Shown here: one piece after another, positions 17,084 to 29,290 of the stretch
How positions within the stretch are numbered: position 1 is the first letter of the stretch
How the letters are laid out: each line of letters opens with the position of its first letter
Assembly (NCBI GenBank): GCA_963815475.1
Contig: CAWFHD010000003.1
Location: 2,356,001 to 2,420,000, forward strand
Direction of reading: 5' to 3'
Length of the DNA: 64,000 bases
DNA from: Sulfopaludibacter sp963815475
GTDB taxonomy: Bacteria; Acidobacteriota; Terriglobia; Bryobacterales; Bryobacteraceae
Position numbers and translations under genes: made by a program
Notes under the pieces: model-generated
The model's database searches: none
Told to the model about the DNA's origin: nothing
What the model saw: the letters and a program-made list of their open reading frames with translations, nothing else

Positions 17084-19258
17084 ATGCGCCACGTTTTCAC
17101 CTGTTTCGCGATTTCCCTCCTGGCCGCCGCGCCGCTCGCCGCCCAGTCCGTGCAATTCGTGGAGAGTCGCAAAATTTTCCTGCTAACTACCAGCCATAGC
17201 TCCTACGCAATGGGCGTCGACGCCAACGGTGGACTCCGCCATCTCTACTGGGGAGCCCCGCTCTGGCGCGCCGACGACATCCCCACCGCCGCGCCCCGCC
17301 ACGACATCTCCTCCTTCGATCCGCACCAGATGCTCGAAAATGAGGAGTTCCCAGGCTGGGGAGGTCCCCGCTATTACGAGCCGTCACTCAAAATCACCCG
17401 CGACGATGGCAATCGCGACCTCGTCCTCCACTACGCCACCCATCGCATCCAGCAGAACGATCTCGATATCGTCCTCAAGGACATCCGCGACGATATCGAA
17501 GTCACCCTGCACTACACCGTCTATCCCGATCTCGGCATGCTGCGCCGCCACGCCACCATTCGCAACAAGACCGCCGCGCCCTTCACCGTCGAGAGCGCGC
17601 AATCGGGCGCATGGTACCTCCCACCCGGCGACGGCTATCAGCTCACTTACCTCACCGGACGCTGGGCCGCGGAATCGCAGATCAATCGCGAACCCATCCA
17701 CGAAGGCGCAAAGGTCTTGGAGAGCCGCAAAGGCCACACCAGCCATAATTTCAATCCGTGGTTTGCCATCGATCACGGCGATGCCTCCGAAGAGCACGGC
17801 CGCGTCTGGTTCGGCGCGCTCGCCTGGAGCGGCAACTGGCGCATCACCGTGGAGCAGACGCCCTACCGCCAGGTGCGCGTCACCGGCGGCTTCAACACGT
17901 TCGATTTCGCCTACCCGCTGCAGCCCGGCGAGTCGCTCGAGACACCCGCATTCTACGGCGGCTTCTCCGATGCCGGCTTCGGCGGCGCGTCCCGCCTCAT
18001 GCACAACTTCGAGCGTCGCGAAATCCTCCCCGGAGCCCTCACCTCGCGCACCCGCCCCGTGCTCTACAACTCTTGGGAAGCTACCGAGTTCAACGTCTCC
18101 GAAGCCGGCCAGAAGCAGCTCGCCACCAGCGCCGCCAAACTCGGCGTCGAGCTCTTCGTAGTCGATGACGGCTGGTTCGGCAAGCGCAATGGCGACCACG
18201 CCGGCCTCGGCGATTGGGTGGTCAACGCGCAGAAGTTTCCGCAAGGCCTCAAACCCCTGATCGACCACGTCAACGGCCTCGGCATGGATTTCGGCCTCTG
18301 GGTCGAGCCCGAAATGGTCAACGCCGATAGCGACCTCTACCGCGCCCATCCCGATTGGGTCATCAACTTCCCCGGCCGTCCCCGCTCCGAGTTGCGCAAT
18401 CAGATGATCCTGAACCTCGCGCGCACAGACGTCAAGGAGTACATCTTCGGAGTGCTCGACAAACTCGCCACCGAAAACAATATCCGCTATTTCAAGTGGG
18501 ACATGAACCGCTCGTTCTCCGAACCGGGCTGGCCCGAGGAAGCCCCCACCGCCGAGCGCAAGCTCTGGGTGCAATACGTCCGCAACCTCTACGAAATCTT
18601 CGACCGCCTCCGCGCCAAACACCCCAAGCTCGAAATCGAATCCTGCTCCGGCGGTGGCGGCCGCATCGACCTCGGAATTCTCCGTCGCGTCGATGAAGTG
18701 TGGACCTCGGACAACACCGAGGCCTTCGACCGTCTGAGCATCCAGGAAGGCTTCTCGCAGGCCTACTCCGCCAAAATCATGTCGGCCTGGGTCACCGATG
18801 TGCCCAACATGAACCATCGCAGCGCGCCCCTGACCTACCGCTTCCTGGTCGCGATGCAGGGAGCCCTGGGAGTGGGAGCCAACTTGAACAAGTGGTCGGC
18901 CGACGACACAGCCGCCGCCACCAAAATGATCGCCCTCTACAAACGCATCCGACCCACGGTCCAACTCGGCGATCTCTACCGCCTGATCTCTCCGCGAACC
19001 AGCGACGTGACCGCCAACCAATACGTCGCCGCCGACGGAAAGCAATCCGTCCTCTTCGCCTTCCGCCACGCCCAGCAATACAACACCGCCGCCCCCGCAA
19101 TCCCCCTGCGAGGCCTCGACCCCAAAGCCCTCTACAAACTGGAATCGCTAGACGGAAAGCAGCAACAACTCAGCGGAGCCTACCTGATGAGCGAAGGCCT
19201 AACGCTGAACCTAACAGGCGACTACGACAGCACAGCCGTAGTCCTGGAAAAGCAGTAA
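17084..19258 (+). CDS. Secreted alpha-galactosidase, glycoside hydrolase family 36
   Basis: This is a 724-residue enzyme with a signal peptide (FAISLLAAAPLAAQS). An N-terminal beta-sandwich (about 30-330) is followed by the catalytic TIM barrel. The nucleophile Asp473 lies in KWDMNRSF, the acid/base Asp543 in WTSDNTEAFDR, and the substrate loop SCSGGGGR starts at 520. VVDDGWFGKRNGDHAGLGDW and LWVEPEMVNADSDLYR are further family hallmarks. It releases terminal alpha-galactose from plant oligosaccharides such as raffinose, probably in the periplasm. A start 8 codons upstream (17060) is possible. It lies near a GH63-like and a cupin gene, which fits plant-polymer use. Confidence 0.95.
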   Translation: MRHVFTCFAISLLAAAPLAAQSVQFVESRKIFLLTTSHSSYAMGVDANGGLRHLYWGAPLWRADDIPTAAPRHDISSFDPHQMLENEEFPGWGGPRYYEPSLKITRDDGNRDLVLHYATHRIQQNDLDIVLKDIRDDIEVTLHYTVYPDLGMLRRHATIRNKTAAPFTVESAQSGAWYLPPGDGYQLTYLTGRWAAESQINREPIHEGAKVLESRKGHTSHNFNPWFAIDHGDASEEHGRVWFGALAWSGNWRITVEQTPYRQVRVTGGFNTFDFAYPLQPGESLETPAFYGGFSDAGFGGASRLMHNFERREILPGALTSRTRPVLYNSWEATEFNVSEAGQKQLATSAAKLGVELFVVDDGWFGKRNGDHAGLGDWVVNAQKFPQGLKPLIDHVNGLGMDFGLWVEPEMVNADSDLYRAHPDWVINFPGRPRSELRNQMILNLARTDVKEYIFGVLDKLATENNIRYFKWDMNRSFSEPGWPEEAPTAERKLWVQYVRNLYEIFDRLRAKHPKLEIESCSGGGGRIDLGILRRVDEVWTSDNTEAFDRLSIQEGFSQAYSAKIMSAWVTDVPNMNHRSAPLTYRFLVAMQGALGVGANLNKWSADDTAAATKMIALYKRIRPTVQLGDLYRLISPRTSDVTANQYVAADGKQSVLFAFRHAQQYNTAAPAIPLRGLDPKALYKLESLDGKQQQLSGAYLMSEGLTLNLTGDYDSTAVVLEKQ

Positions 19259-19290
19259 TACATTGCTTGTGTTCTGACTGAATCTCATCA

Positions 19291-19327
19291 TGGGGCGGGC
19301 TTCAGCCTGCGGCGGGCTTGAGCCCGA
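19291..19327 (+). repeat. Tandem hairpin repeat of GCGGGCTT..AGCC type
   Basis: Two adjacent half-palindromes, GCGGGCTTCAGCCTGC and CGGGCTTGAGCCCG, lie between convergent genes (GH36 and cupin). Both can fold into short GC-rich hairpins and may help end transcription from either side. Confidence 0.5.
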
Positions 19328-19367
19328 CATTTCCCCGGGCGCCCACGACCAGGGGTCTCTCTCTGCC

Positions 19368-19730
19368 CTATTCATCCCGCCGAACCGTCTCCATCGAAAA
19401 CGCCGGCACGCAAACCGCAATATATTCCGCGCCTTCCGACTCCGGAGTGCTATAGCGAACCCACTCGCCCGCATGTGCGATGACCGCCTGTCCCGCCCTT
19501 ACTTCCAGCGCGCCATCCCGATGCTCCACCCGCAGCATCCCGCGCAGCACCACCGTAAACTCATCGAACCCCGGCGTCTGTCCCGGCTCCACCCAGCCTC
19601 CCGGACTGCGCATATGCGCCACGCTCGTCATCTCGGTCTTGGAATTCACACGACCGACATATTCGTCGATTAATTTAGGTTTATTGCCTGCCGATGCGAT
19701 GCGAGTCGGAGCGGCGATCAGGGTTGGCAT
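19368..19730 (-). CDS. Small cupin-domain protein
   Basis: This is a 120-residue single-domain cupin. The core strands are TPGFDEFTVVLRGMLRVEHRDG and LEVRAGQAVIAHAGEWVRYSTPE, matching the two cupin motifs. The usual metal-binding His pair of motif 1 is not obvious, since GFDEF replaces the HxH pattern, although E and one H remain. Such proteins bind sugars or act as small isomerases or regulators. The gene converges with GH36, and its 5' end points towards the small gene at 19810. Confidence 0.75.
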   Translation of the reverse strand: MPTLIAAPTRIASAGNKPKLIDEYVGRVNSKTEMTSVAHMRSPGGWVEPGQTPGFDEFTVVLRGMLRVEHRDGALEVRAGQAVIAHAGEWVRYSTPESEGAEYIAVCVPAFSMETVRRDE

Positions 19731-19809
19731 GCCTCCAGCCTATCGCAAGAATCGGACTTGCCGGAACCTCGGGGCACTGGGTATACTGACATTTTCGCTG
19801 AGTACTTTT

Positions 19810-20076
19810 ATGACGGCGAGAGACGAATTCGATCCGTTGGCGCCACAACGCGAAGCCGCATTTTTTTATGGACTTTTCCTTCGCGGCCATGATATAGACA
19901 CCTTGCGGCAAGACATCGACGTGCCCCGCACCATGATCGACAAATGGATGCGTGCGCACGATTTCGAAGCCTCCTTCCGCGAGAATCTGCAGCGCGTCTA
20001 CTCCTATCGCAAGCAGGTCCTGGCCATCTTCGACGGCCTGGTCTCCAACGAAGAAACTCGCATGCGGTTGCAATAA
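19810..20076 (+). CDS. Small HTH-like protein
   Basis: The frame is open from 19480, but the ATG at 19810 was chosen because sense-like codon use begins there; the upstream part overlaps the cupin gene on the other strand. The 88 residues start MTARDEFDPLAPQREAAFFY. They contain HDIDTLRQDIDVPRTMIDKWMRAH, which has the spacing of a helix-turn-helix, followed by a basic helix (NLQRVYSYRKQVLAIFDG). It may be a small DNA-binding or phage-like regulator. No cysteine, signal or membrane segment is seen. Confidence 0.6.
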   Translation: MTARDEFDPLAPQREAAFFYGLFLRGHDIDTLRQDIDVPRTMIDKWMRAHDFEASFRENLQRVYSYRKQVLAIFDGLVSNEETRMRLQ

Positions 20077-20084
20077 CTTGGCAG

Positions 20085-22707
<2,623 letters not shown>

Positions 22708-22708
<1 letters not shown>

Positions 22709-24282
22709 CAGATGACCATTAAACGATGGTCGGGACAATCCAGTTGGACACCCTCGTACAAGTGGTCGATGAGGTCCATTCCGTGTCGGGCCAGGAACGG
22801 CAGGATGGAGTAAAGGCGCTCCTGCAGATGCCGCTCGGGGTAGATCAGGCCGTACAACGAAGCCGCGTCGGCCGTGGCGCGCGCATCGCGGCGCATTGCC
22901 TCACGCCCCGCCTTGGCTTCCACCTTGCCGAGTTGGTAGTGAATCTTTTTGCTGCTGCGAGCCAGTGCCTTGGCCAGCGTAGGGTCGAACCCGGTCATCT
23001 CACGCTCCAGGCGCGCCACTGCGCTGTCCACCGCGCTGATCGTGTCACGCATCGTGCCGTTCAGCGAAGGCGGCACCAGATGCGCGGCCATCCGCTCGCG
23101 CAGCGCATCCTCGCCGCGGAAGAAATCCTGCAGCGTAAGACCGTAGTTCCCCAAAAGTTTATAGCTGTGTTCGTCGAAGAGTGTGAACCCGGCGCGCGGC
23201 ACCGCCACCGGCATGCGTCCCAGCAACGTATCGTAAATCACCGCCGATTGCGCCAGATACGCCGTCTCTGCCGGTCCGCCGATGTACGCCACTGTAGGCA
23301 GCATGGAATCCTGAATCACCGGCCGCAAGGCAGCATTCGGAGACAGCGATGCGGCCCGCTCCATCAACTCTTCGGTGGTGAAGCGGCGGCCGTTGAGAGT
23401 GTACTCCAGGCCGTTGCGGCGCAGCGCCAGCCGCTTGCCGTTCTCCAAAAGAAATACGAAAGAGGTCTGGGGCTCGATGTGCACCTGCGCGTGATATCCG
23501 GCCGCGGTCAGCGCTGCATTACGTTCCAGCACCCGCTCCGTCAACTCCGGAGCCCGCTCCACCGCGCTGCGCAGCGCGGGAGCCGCCAACTCGCGGAATG
23601 CGGGCAGCATCGGGTCCACTTGCAGAATGTCGAATCGCGACAGCAGGCGGCGAAGCAGTTCGCTGAACGCCTTCCCCATCGTGCTGCCGGCGCGGTAAGT
23701 CTCCTCCACCAGGTCGGCAACTTCCTCACCGAAAGGCAGACCATGCATCGCAGCCCGCAATTCGCGTATGGGAGGCGAAACCAATGTGACATCGCCCACC
23801 GGCTGCGCACTCGCCGTGCGCCGCATTTCCACCTTCGTGGGATGATGCTCCCCGTTGAAGACCCACGTATGATTCACTTCCGCGAAATCATGGTCTTCCG
23901 TAGCCAGCCAGAAAACCGGTACCGCCGGAATCTCGTTCTCCGAAAGCCACTCCGCCAGCCGCACCGCATGTAAAACCTTATACACCGTATAGGCGGGACC
24001 CGAAAACAGGCCGACCTGTTGCCCCGTCATCACAGCCACAGTGCCCGGCTGCGCCAGCTTGGCAAGCGCCACACTCTCGGGATTCTGCGCCCGCAAAGCC
24101 TCAATCAAAAGGGCTCGCCGATCATCCGGAATCGACGCCTCCCGAGCCGAAGCCCGAAAAGCTTCCAGATCGCGAATAGGATGGCGATAGAAAGCCGCCG
24201 TTTTATCTGGATGATATAGGACGTCCGCAAACAAGGCTGAAGCGCCGGGGAGATCGGTTTGGCGGACGCAGGTACAGTGCAT
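22708..24282 (-). CDS. bshC: Bacillithiol biosynthesis cysteine-adding enzyme BshC
   Basis: This 524-residue protein matches the BshC family in length and motifs: GTVAVMTGQQVGLFSGPAYTVYKVLHAVRLAEWL, PVFWLATEDHDFAEVNH and a C-terminal coiled coil (about 410-460). BshC adds cysteine to glucosaminyl-malate in the last step of bacillithiol synthesis, giving a glutathione-like redox thiol. bshA and bshB are not in the window. The gene is translationally linked to the GH63-like gene downstream by a TGATG overlap. Presence of bshC in an acidobacterium fits the known occurrence of bacillithiol genes outside Firmicutes. Confidence 0.92.
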
Positions 24283-24348
24283 GATCGAGGATCAGCTTAC
24301 CAGATGATCCGGCCTCATTGCCGGATTCAGTTTGTAACAACTTTGATC

Positions 24349-24445
24349 TCACCGCCGAGACGCCGAGACACAGAGGAAACAAACACAAAATATTCTTGTC
24401 GGTTTTCTTCTTGATTTTCTCGGCGTCTCTGCGCCTCGGCGGTGA
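24349..24445. repeat. Imperfect inverted repeat, TCACCGCCGAGACGC type
   Basis: The left arm (from 24349) starts TCACCGCCGAGACG and the right arm (to 24445) ends CTCGGCGGTGA. They enclose an AT-rich centre of about 40 bases. The element fills the gap between rseP and bshC and could form a long hairpin. This CGCCGAGACGC repeat type is common between genes of acidobacteria and other soil bacteria. Confidence 0.65.
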
Positions 24446-24456
24446 ATAAATCTTAT

Positions 24457-25839
24457 CTACCCCTGCGGCAGCATCTTCGAAATGTCATTGAAAATCGCGA
24501 ACGCCAGAATCACCATGATGCACACGAATCCCACCTTGAACACCGCTTCCTTCACGTTCAAGCTCAGGTCGCGCTGCATCGTCATCTCCACCAGCAGCAT
24601 CAGGATCGTGCCGCCGTCCATGATCGGAATCGGCAGCAGGTTGAAGATCGCCAGATTCAGGCTCACCATCGACATCAACATGAAGAACGCCGACGGTCCC
24701 TGCCGCGCTTCCTGTCCGGCCAACTGACCCAGGCCGATCGGTCCCGTCAGGTTCTTGGTGGACATGCGCCGCTCCACCATCCCCTTCACCACTTCGGTGA
24801 TCATCAGGGCGTCTTTGCCATTCTGCCGTAGCGATTCGTTCAGCGCATCCGGGAACGACAGCTTGGTGGTGATAATGTCGAGCTTGGGCTGCGGAGCCAC
24901 GCCGATCATCCAGTGAGGAGGACCGTCCAGCTTCGCCCACACCGGCTGGATGTTCACCGTATGCAGCGCGCCCGCCCGCTGGAAATCCACCGCGATTGAT
25001 CCGCCGCCGCTGTTCTTAATCAATTCCTGGAACTTGGTGGGCGAATGGATTGCCTGCCCGTTCACGGCCACAATCACGTCGCCCTTCTTCATGCCGGCCT
25101 TCTCCGCCGGATACAACGGTTCCACACCCGCCAGTTGCACCAGTCCGCGCGCATCCCAGCCGGCATCGCCGAAGCCGTAGCGCTCGTTGAGAACCGGCGT
25201 CACCGCGGTGTCGAACCGCTTGCCGTTGCGCTCAATGGTCAGGTGCATCGGCCGGTAGGCGCTGGCGATCACCTTCATCTCCACCGTGTCCCAGGTCGGA
25301 TTCTTCGTGCTCTCCAGCCGCACAATGCGGTCGCCATCCTGTATGCCGGCCTTGGCCGCTGCCGAATCGGGCATCACATGCCCGATCACTGCTTCCATAT
25401 CGGCGTCCGACACCTTCTGGTACTTCACCATGAACAGACCGGTGAGCAGACCCACCGCCAGCACAATGTTCATGAAGGGACCAGCGAAGGCGATGATCAG
25501 ACGCTGCCACCGCGGCTTGGCCAGCAGGCTGCGTGGGTCGTTGATGGTGCTTTCGAACCGGTTGGAGATTCCGTTATTGTCGGTTTCCGGCCCGCCGGTG
25601 CCCACTTCCTGGAACTGCTCGCCGGACATCTTAACGTAACCGCCAAACAGAATCAGCGAAACCCGGTAGTCGGTGTCGCCACGGCGGAATCCAAACAGCC
25701 GCGGCCCGAAGCCGAAGCTGAACGCCTCCACTTTGACATCAAAGTAACGGGCGGCCATAAAGTGCCCCAGCTCATGGATCATTACCATGACGCCGATCAG
25801 CACCAGCCACCACAATAAATTTTCGAGAACTTCGAGCAT
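24457..25839 (-). CDS. rseP: RIP metalloprotease RseP (site-2 protease)
   Basis: This 460-residue inner-membrane zinc protease has a first transmembrane segment carrying HELGHF (zinc ligands H22 and H26, catalytic E23). Two periplasmic PDZ domains follow (about 150-220, GHVMPDSAAAKAGIQDGDRIV; and about 240-310, YPAEKAGMKKGDVIVAVNG). The C-terminal membrane region has NLAIFNLLPIPIMDGG, whose Asp is the third zinc ligand. It cleaves anti-sigma factors or other transmembrane substrates after a first cut. It lies 4 bases behind dxr, the usual dxr-rseP order, and is surely co-transcribed. Confidence 0.96.
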   Translation of the reverse strand: MLEVLENLLWWLVLIGVMVMIHELGHFMAARYFDVKVEAFSFGFGPRLFGFRRGDTDYRVSLILFGGYVKMSGEQFQEVGTGGPETDNNGISNRFESTINDPRSLLAKPRWQRLIIAFAGPFMNIVLAVGLLTGLFMVKYQKVSDADMEAVIGHVMPDSAAAKAGIQDGDRIVRLESTKNPTWDTVEMKVIASAYRPMHLTIERNGKRFDTAVTPVLNERYGFGDAGWDARGLVQLAGVEPLYPAEKAGMKKGDVIVAVNGQAIHSPTKFQELIKNSGGGSIAVDFQRAGALHTVNIQPVWAKLDGPPHWMIGVAPQPKLDIITTKLSFPDALNESLRQNGKDALMITEVVKGMVERRMSTKNLTGPIGLGQLAGQEARQGPSAFFMLMSMVSLNLAIFNLLPIPIMDGGTILMLLVEMTMQRDLSLNVKEAVFKVGFVCIMVILAFAIFNDISKMLPQG

Positions 25840-25843
25840 ATAG

Positions 25844-27033
25844 CTATACCGTCATCGCGCTTGCGCGCGCTGCTGTTAATTCGCGCGCCAGGGCTCGCGA
25901 CTCGCGATCGATCTCCAGGACTTCGCCGATGCTGCGAGGCCACCGAACCGGCATCTTGGAGAGCGTCTCAGACACAATTTCGTGAATCGTCAGATATCCG
26001 ATCTTCCCCTGCAGGAATGCTTCCACAGCAATCTCATCGGCCGCATTCAACGTACACGTCGCCGAACCACCCGTCTCCTGGCATTCATAGGCCAGCGTCA
26101 AAAGCGGAAATTTTTCGAAATCGGGCGGCAGGAATTCCAGCGTTCGGGCTTCCGCCCAATTGATCTTCGGCACCGGGGCCTCACTGCGATCGGGATAAGT
26201 CAGCGCATACTGGATCGGCATCCGCATATCCGTCGCGGATATCTGCGCAAGCACACTGCCGTCGCTGTATTCGATCATGGCATGGACGGTGGATTGAGGG
26301 TGAATCACCACATCCACCTCGGAAGGCGAGAAGTCGAACAGCCAGCAGGCTTCGATCACCTCAAAGCCCTTATTCATCAACGTGGCGGAATCGATGGTGA
26401 TGCGATTCCCCATCTTCCATGTTGGATGGTTCAGTGCCTGCGCCGGAGTCACGTTCGCCAAAGCTTCGCGGGGTGTATTGCGGAAGGGACCGCCCGATGC
26501 CGTGAGGATCAGGCGCGTCACCTGTTCGCGGTTGCCCGCGCGCAGGCACTGATGCGCGCCATTGTGTTCGCTGTCCACCGGCACCAACTCCGCCCTGTGC
26601 TCCCGAACGGCTTCCATCACCAGCTTGCCGCCGAGACCAATACTTCCTTATTCGCCAGCCCCACCCGCTTGCCGTGGCAGACCGCCTCGTAGGTGGCTTC
26701 CAGCCCCGCCACCCCCACAATCGCCGAAATGACCGTATCCACCGCGCCATCCACTGCAATCTTTACCAGCGCGGCCGCTCCCGAGAGCAGTTCCGGCCAC
26801 TCCGACCGCGCCAATCCAGCGGCTTGCAGTCTGTCCGATAGACGCGCCAGACCGTCGGAGGTCGCGACTACCGCCACTTCCGGATGAAATTCCAGAATTT
26901 GGGAGGAAAGGAGTTCGACGTTTTGCCCGGCCGCCAGTGCGTACACCCGATACTGGTGGCGGCTTTGCCGTACGACGTCGAGTGTGTTGGTTCCGATCGA
27001 GCCAGTCGATCCCAGAACGGTGATGGTCTTCAT
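25844..27033 (-). CDS. dxr: 1-deoxy-D-xylulose 5-phosphate reductoisomerase (frameshifted)
   Basis: Dxr converts DXP to MEP, the committed step of the non-mevalonate isoprenoid pathway. The N-terminal frame starts MKTITVLGSTGSIGTNTLDVV (NADPH motif) and runs to GKRVGLANKEVLVSA. The next frame resumes with GKLVMEAVREHRAELVPVDSEHN and continues through PTWKMGNRITIDSATLMNKGFEVIEACWLF. One G is missing in the GCGG run near 26628-26634. The full length of about 397 residues is normal for the family. Because the enzyme is normally essential where this pathway is used, the lesion is more likely a consensus error than a real mutation. The leader upstream holds an unusual structured element. Confidence 0.93.
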
Positions 27034-27122
27034 TACAGGGCAGTCAATGCCGGGCGCAACTGCCATAATATCACGGTGACTTTCCGCTTAGATCTCGGTT
27101 TCGTGGGTTTTGCTTTTGGAAG

Positions 27123-27214
27123 AACCTCTAACCCTTTCGGGCGCCGGGGAGGATTGCTTCAGGGGTCTTTTATTTAGAGGTTAGTCTCGCTTTGGTGGGA
27201 GTTGCCTCCCCGGC
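27123..27214 (-). ncRNA. Candidate structured leader (pseudoknot-like) upstream of dxr
   Basis: Read on the minus strand, two long perfect complementarities interlock. GCCGGGGAGG (27214-27205) pairs with CCTCCCCGGC (27152-27143), and AACCTCTAA (27182-27174) pairs with TTAGAGGTT (27131-27123), in the order A-B-A'-B' of an H-type pseudoknot. Two GNRA-loop hairpins add to it: GGGAG-GCAA-CTCCC (27210-27197), which excludes the first stem, and CCC-GAAA-GGG (27141-27132). The element ends 90 bases before the dxr start. It could be a cis-acting leader, a small RNA, or a structured 3' end of the upstream dehydrogenase transcript. It matches no riboswitch class I know. Confidence 0.45.
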
Positions 27215-27269
27215 TTGATTCCAATAATAGTATATTCCGATTTTGGAAGCAACAGAATTCTGTATTTTT

Positions 27270-28163
27270 TTATTGGGATTTCACCTCAACGCCCACGAGT
27301 TCTTCTAACACCTTGATAGTAGAGCAGAAATCCTCATCGGCATGCCCGGCCGAAATGGCAGTTTGGAACAGTTGTTGCGTCAAGGATGTCAGTAATAGTG
27401 GTACTCCCAACTCTTTGCCCGAATCCAGCATCAATCCGATATCCTTATGCATCCACTTCGTGGAGAAGTTTGCCTGAAAGTCGCGGCGCAGCACGAACGG
27501 TGCTTTGTACGAGATCAGGCCCGACTTGGCCGCGCTATTGTCCAGAATCTCCAGCATCAATTTGGGATCCACCCCGCCCTTCGCCGCCAACACCATTCCC
27601 TCGTTGAACGCCATCATAATGTTACATAGCACCAAATTCTGGGTCAGCTTGGCTTGCAACCCCATCCCCGGACCGCCGCAATAATAGAGACGCTTGCCCA
27701 TCGGCTCCAGCAGCGGCTTGACCCTCTCAAAGACCGCCTGGTCCCCACCGATCATAAAGGTAAGTGTGCCGCCTTCCGCCCCGGGAGTCGATCCCGTGCA
27801 GGGTGCGTCGAGAAAATCCACATCCTTGACTTTCAACGCCTCGCCCATTTCCCGGCTCTCGGAGGGGCTGATCGTGCTGGCATCGGCCACCACCGATCCC
27901 GCCTTCAGACCGTGAATCAGGCCGTTCTCACCCAGAACCACCGCCTTCGACATAGCGGTGTCGCCCACGCAAAGGAAGATCGTATCCGCGTTTTCCGCCA
28001 CTTGACGCGGAGTCTCGCAGAACATGCCGCCGGCTTCCGCCGCCAATTTGCGCGCCTTATCGGCGGTGTTCGACCAAATCGCCACCTGGTGGCCGGCCCG
28101 CAGAAGGTTGCGAGCCATGGGATAGCCCATCAATCCCAATCCGAGAAATCCAAGTTTTGCCAT
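27270..28163 (-). CDS. NAD(P)-dependent beta-hydroxyacid dehydrogenase (HIBADH-like)
   Basis: This is a 297-residue cytosolic oxidoreductase. The Rossmann motif GLGLMGYPMARNLLRAGHQV is at 6-25. The substrate motif DAPCTGSTPGAEGGTLTFMIGG lies near 120-140, and the catalytic Lys is in the helix GLQAKLTQNLV near 170. The family includes 3-hydroxyisobutyrate, tartronate semialdehyde and succinic-semialdehyde reductases; the exact substrate cannot be named. It is encoded upstream of dxr on the same strand, separated by about 236 bases that include the structured element. Confidence 0.9.
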   Translation of the reverse strand: MAKLGFLGLGLMGYPMARNLLRAGHQVAIWSNTADKARKLAAEAGGMFCETPRQVAENADTIFLCVGDTAMSKAVVLGENGLIHGLKAGSVVADASTISPSESREMGEALKVKDVDFLDAPCTGSTPGAEGGTLTFMIGGDQAVFERVKPLLEPMGKRLYYCGGPGMGLQAKLTQNLVLCNIMMAFNEGMVLAAKGGVDPKLMLEILDNSAAKSGLISYKAPFVLRRDFQANFSTKWMHKDIGLMLDSGKELGVPLLLTSLTQQLFQTAISAGHADEDFCSTIKVLEELVGVEVKSQ

Positions 28164-28234
28164 AGGTTTTTAGAATAGCTCTCCGGTCGCCAGCCGGGAA
28201 ACCGGCGGGCTACCGAAACCAAACTGCCGACCCA

Positions 28235-28793
28235 TCATGAAGCAGGGGACGTGGATGCTGATTCAGTTCTTGCCGGCTTGAAACTCGCCCACAGATCGTG
28301 GCCATAGAATCCAATGATCGCCAAGGCCCACAGCATATGGACAAGCGTAACCCAGATCTGATGGAAGACGGATCTGGTGACGTAGTCGGCATAAACCAAC
28401 AAGCAGGCGCCAAACCCCATCGCGATCACGTCCGCTACCCGCCGCACCCCAGTTTTCGCCGCGAGAACGCTGAGGCCCTTTCCGCCCATCTCAATACCGA
28501 GCGCGTACCAAAGCAACCAGACCAGCGAGAAGAAGGTGGCAAGGTCGACAATCGCGGCGAGCGGATAGTGCTTCGCGAGCCATTCGTGCGTAACCGTCCG
28601 TTGAAGGTACACGATCAGCGCCGCGAGGGAGAATTCAGTGCCCAGCAATACTGGATGTCCAACTCCGTAGTCCTGCTGTCTGGTATGGTGTCCCCAAAAG
28701 GCTGCGGTCTGCGAAGATTGCTGACGATAGCGCAACTGCGATCATTACCTGAATGATCGGAAGCATGACACGAGCTTTGGCGCCCATCGTCAT
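28235..28793 (-). CDS. Small integral membrane protein, frameshifted
   Basis: The ATG at 28793 opens a frame MTMGAKARVMLPIIQVMIAVALSSAIFADRSLLG with a first membrane helix, which stops early. A frame shifted by one base continues with LLGTEFSLAALIVYLQRTV, IVDLATFFSLVWLLWYALGIEM, VIAMGFGACLLVYA and HMLWALAIIGFYGHDLW, and ends at 28235. One extra base near 28660-28690 reconciles them into about 185 residues with roughly four to five membrane helices. The start overlaps the reconstructed stop of the upstream gene as ATGA. The family is unknown. Confidence 0.5.
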
Positions 28794-29290
28794 GGCACCT
28801 CTGGATATGGGGCATGATTTCCGGACCCACTTCCGGGTGCAACACTACGAACACCCATGCTACGTATAAGGCCTCCGGCGCAGAGGCATGCCACAAACAC
28901 CGTGAACAGGATTCCGGTAATCTACCATCCATCCCAGACGAAAGTCTCTCGTGGCAATTTCAAGACTTTCCACCTACCTGGCCACACGTGACGAAAGGGA
29001 CGTGGAAAGACAAGGTAGAGGTACAGCGTCAGAGAAAAAACGCAGCCTACCAAAGCAGATATATCTGCACATCGAGGATATTTGAAGACCAGAGCCCCCG
29101 CCAGTATAAACACCAAACTTGCCAAAACTTGGCCGCCGCGCGATTCAGTCCCCTCGAAAACGAGAAAACTCTTCCAGCACACAACAGCGCACATCAGGCA
29201 ACCTGCTGCCACGGACACTTTTCGTTTAGTCGCCTGCATACCGGCTCCGGGCGGGCAAAATCCCGAAATCGGTCCAACATTTGCTTCCAA
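28790..29290 (-). pseudogene. Small membrane protein interrupted by an in-frame TAG
   Basis: The frame encodes 122 residues with three membrane helices (VSVAAGCLMCAVVCW, VLASLVFILAGALVF, LVGCVFSLTLYLYLVF), then stops at TAG 28922-28924. The same frame continues after the stop with another hydrophobic helix, ITGILFTVFVACLCAGGLI. It ends at TGA 28790-28792, which overlaps the start of the next gene as ATGA. The continued helix and the tight coupling indicate that the intact gene was about 166 residues and that the TAG is a nonsense change or a base-call error. The family is unknown. Confidence 0.5.

Noticed and set aside
17384..19078. 564-codon frame antisense to the GH36 gene
   Set aside because: Its residue pattern mirrors the complement of the alpha-galactosidase and has no ribosome site or domain.
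28193..28206. GCCGG-GAAA-CCGGC hairpin after the 28235 gene
   Set aside because: It is a short stem without a U-tract; it could be a weak terminator, but there is nothing to distinguish it from chance in GC-rich sequence.
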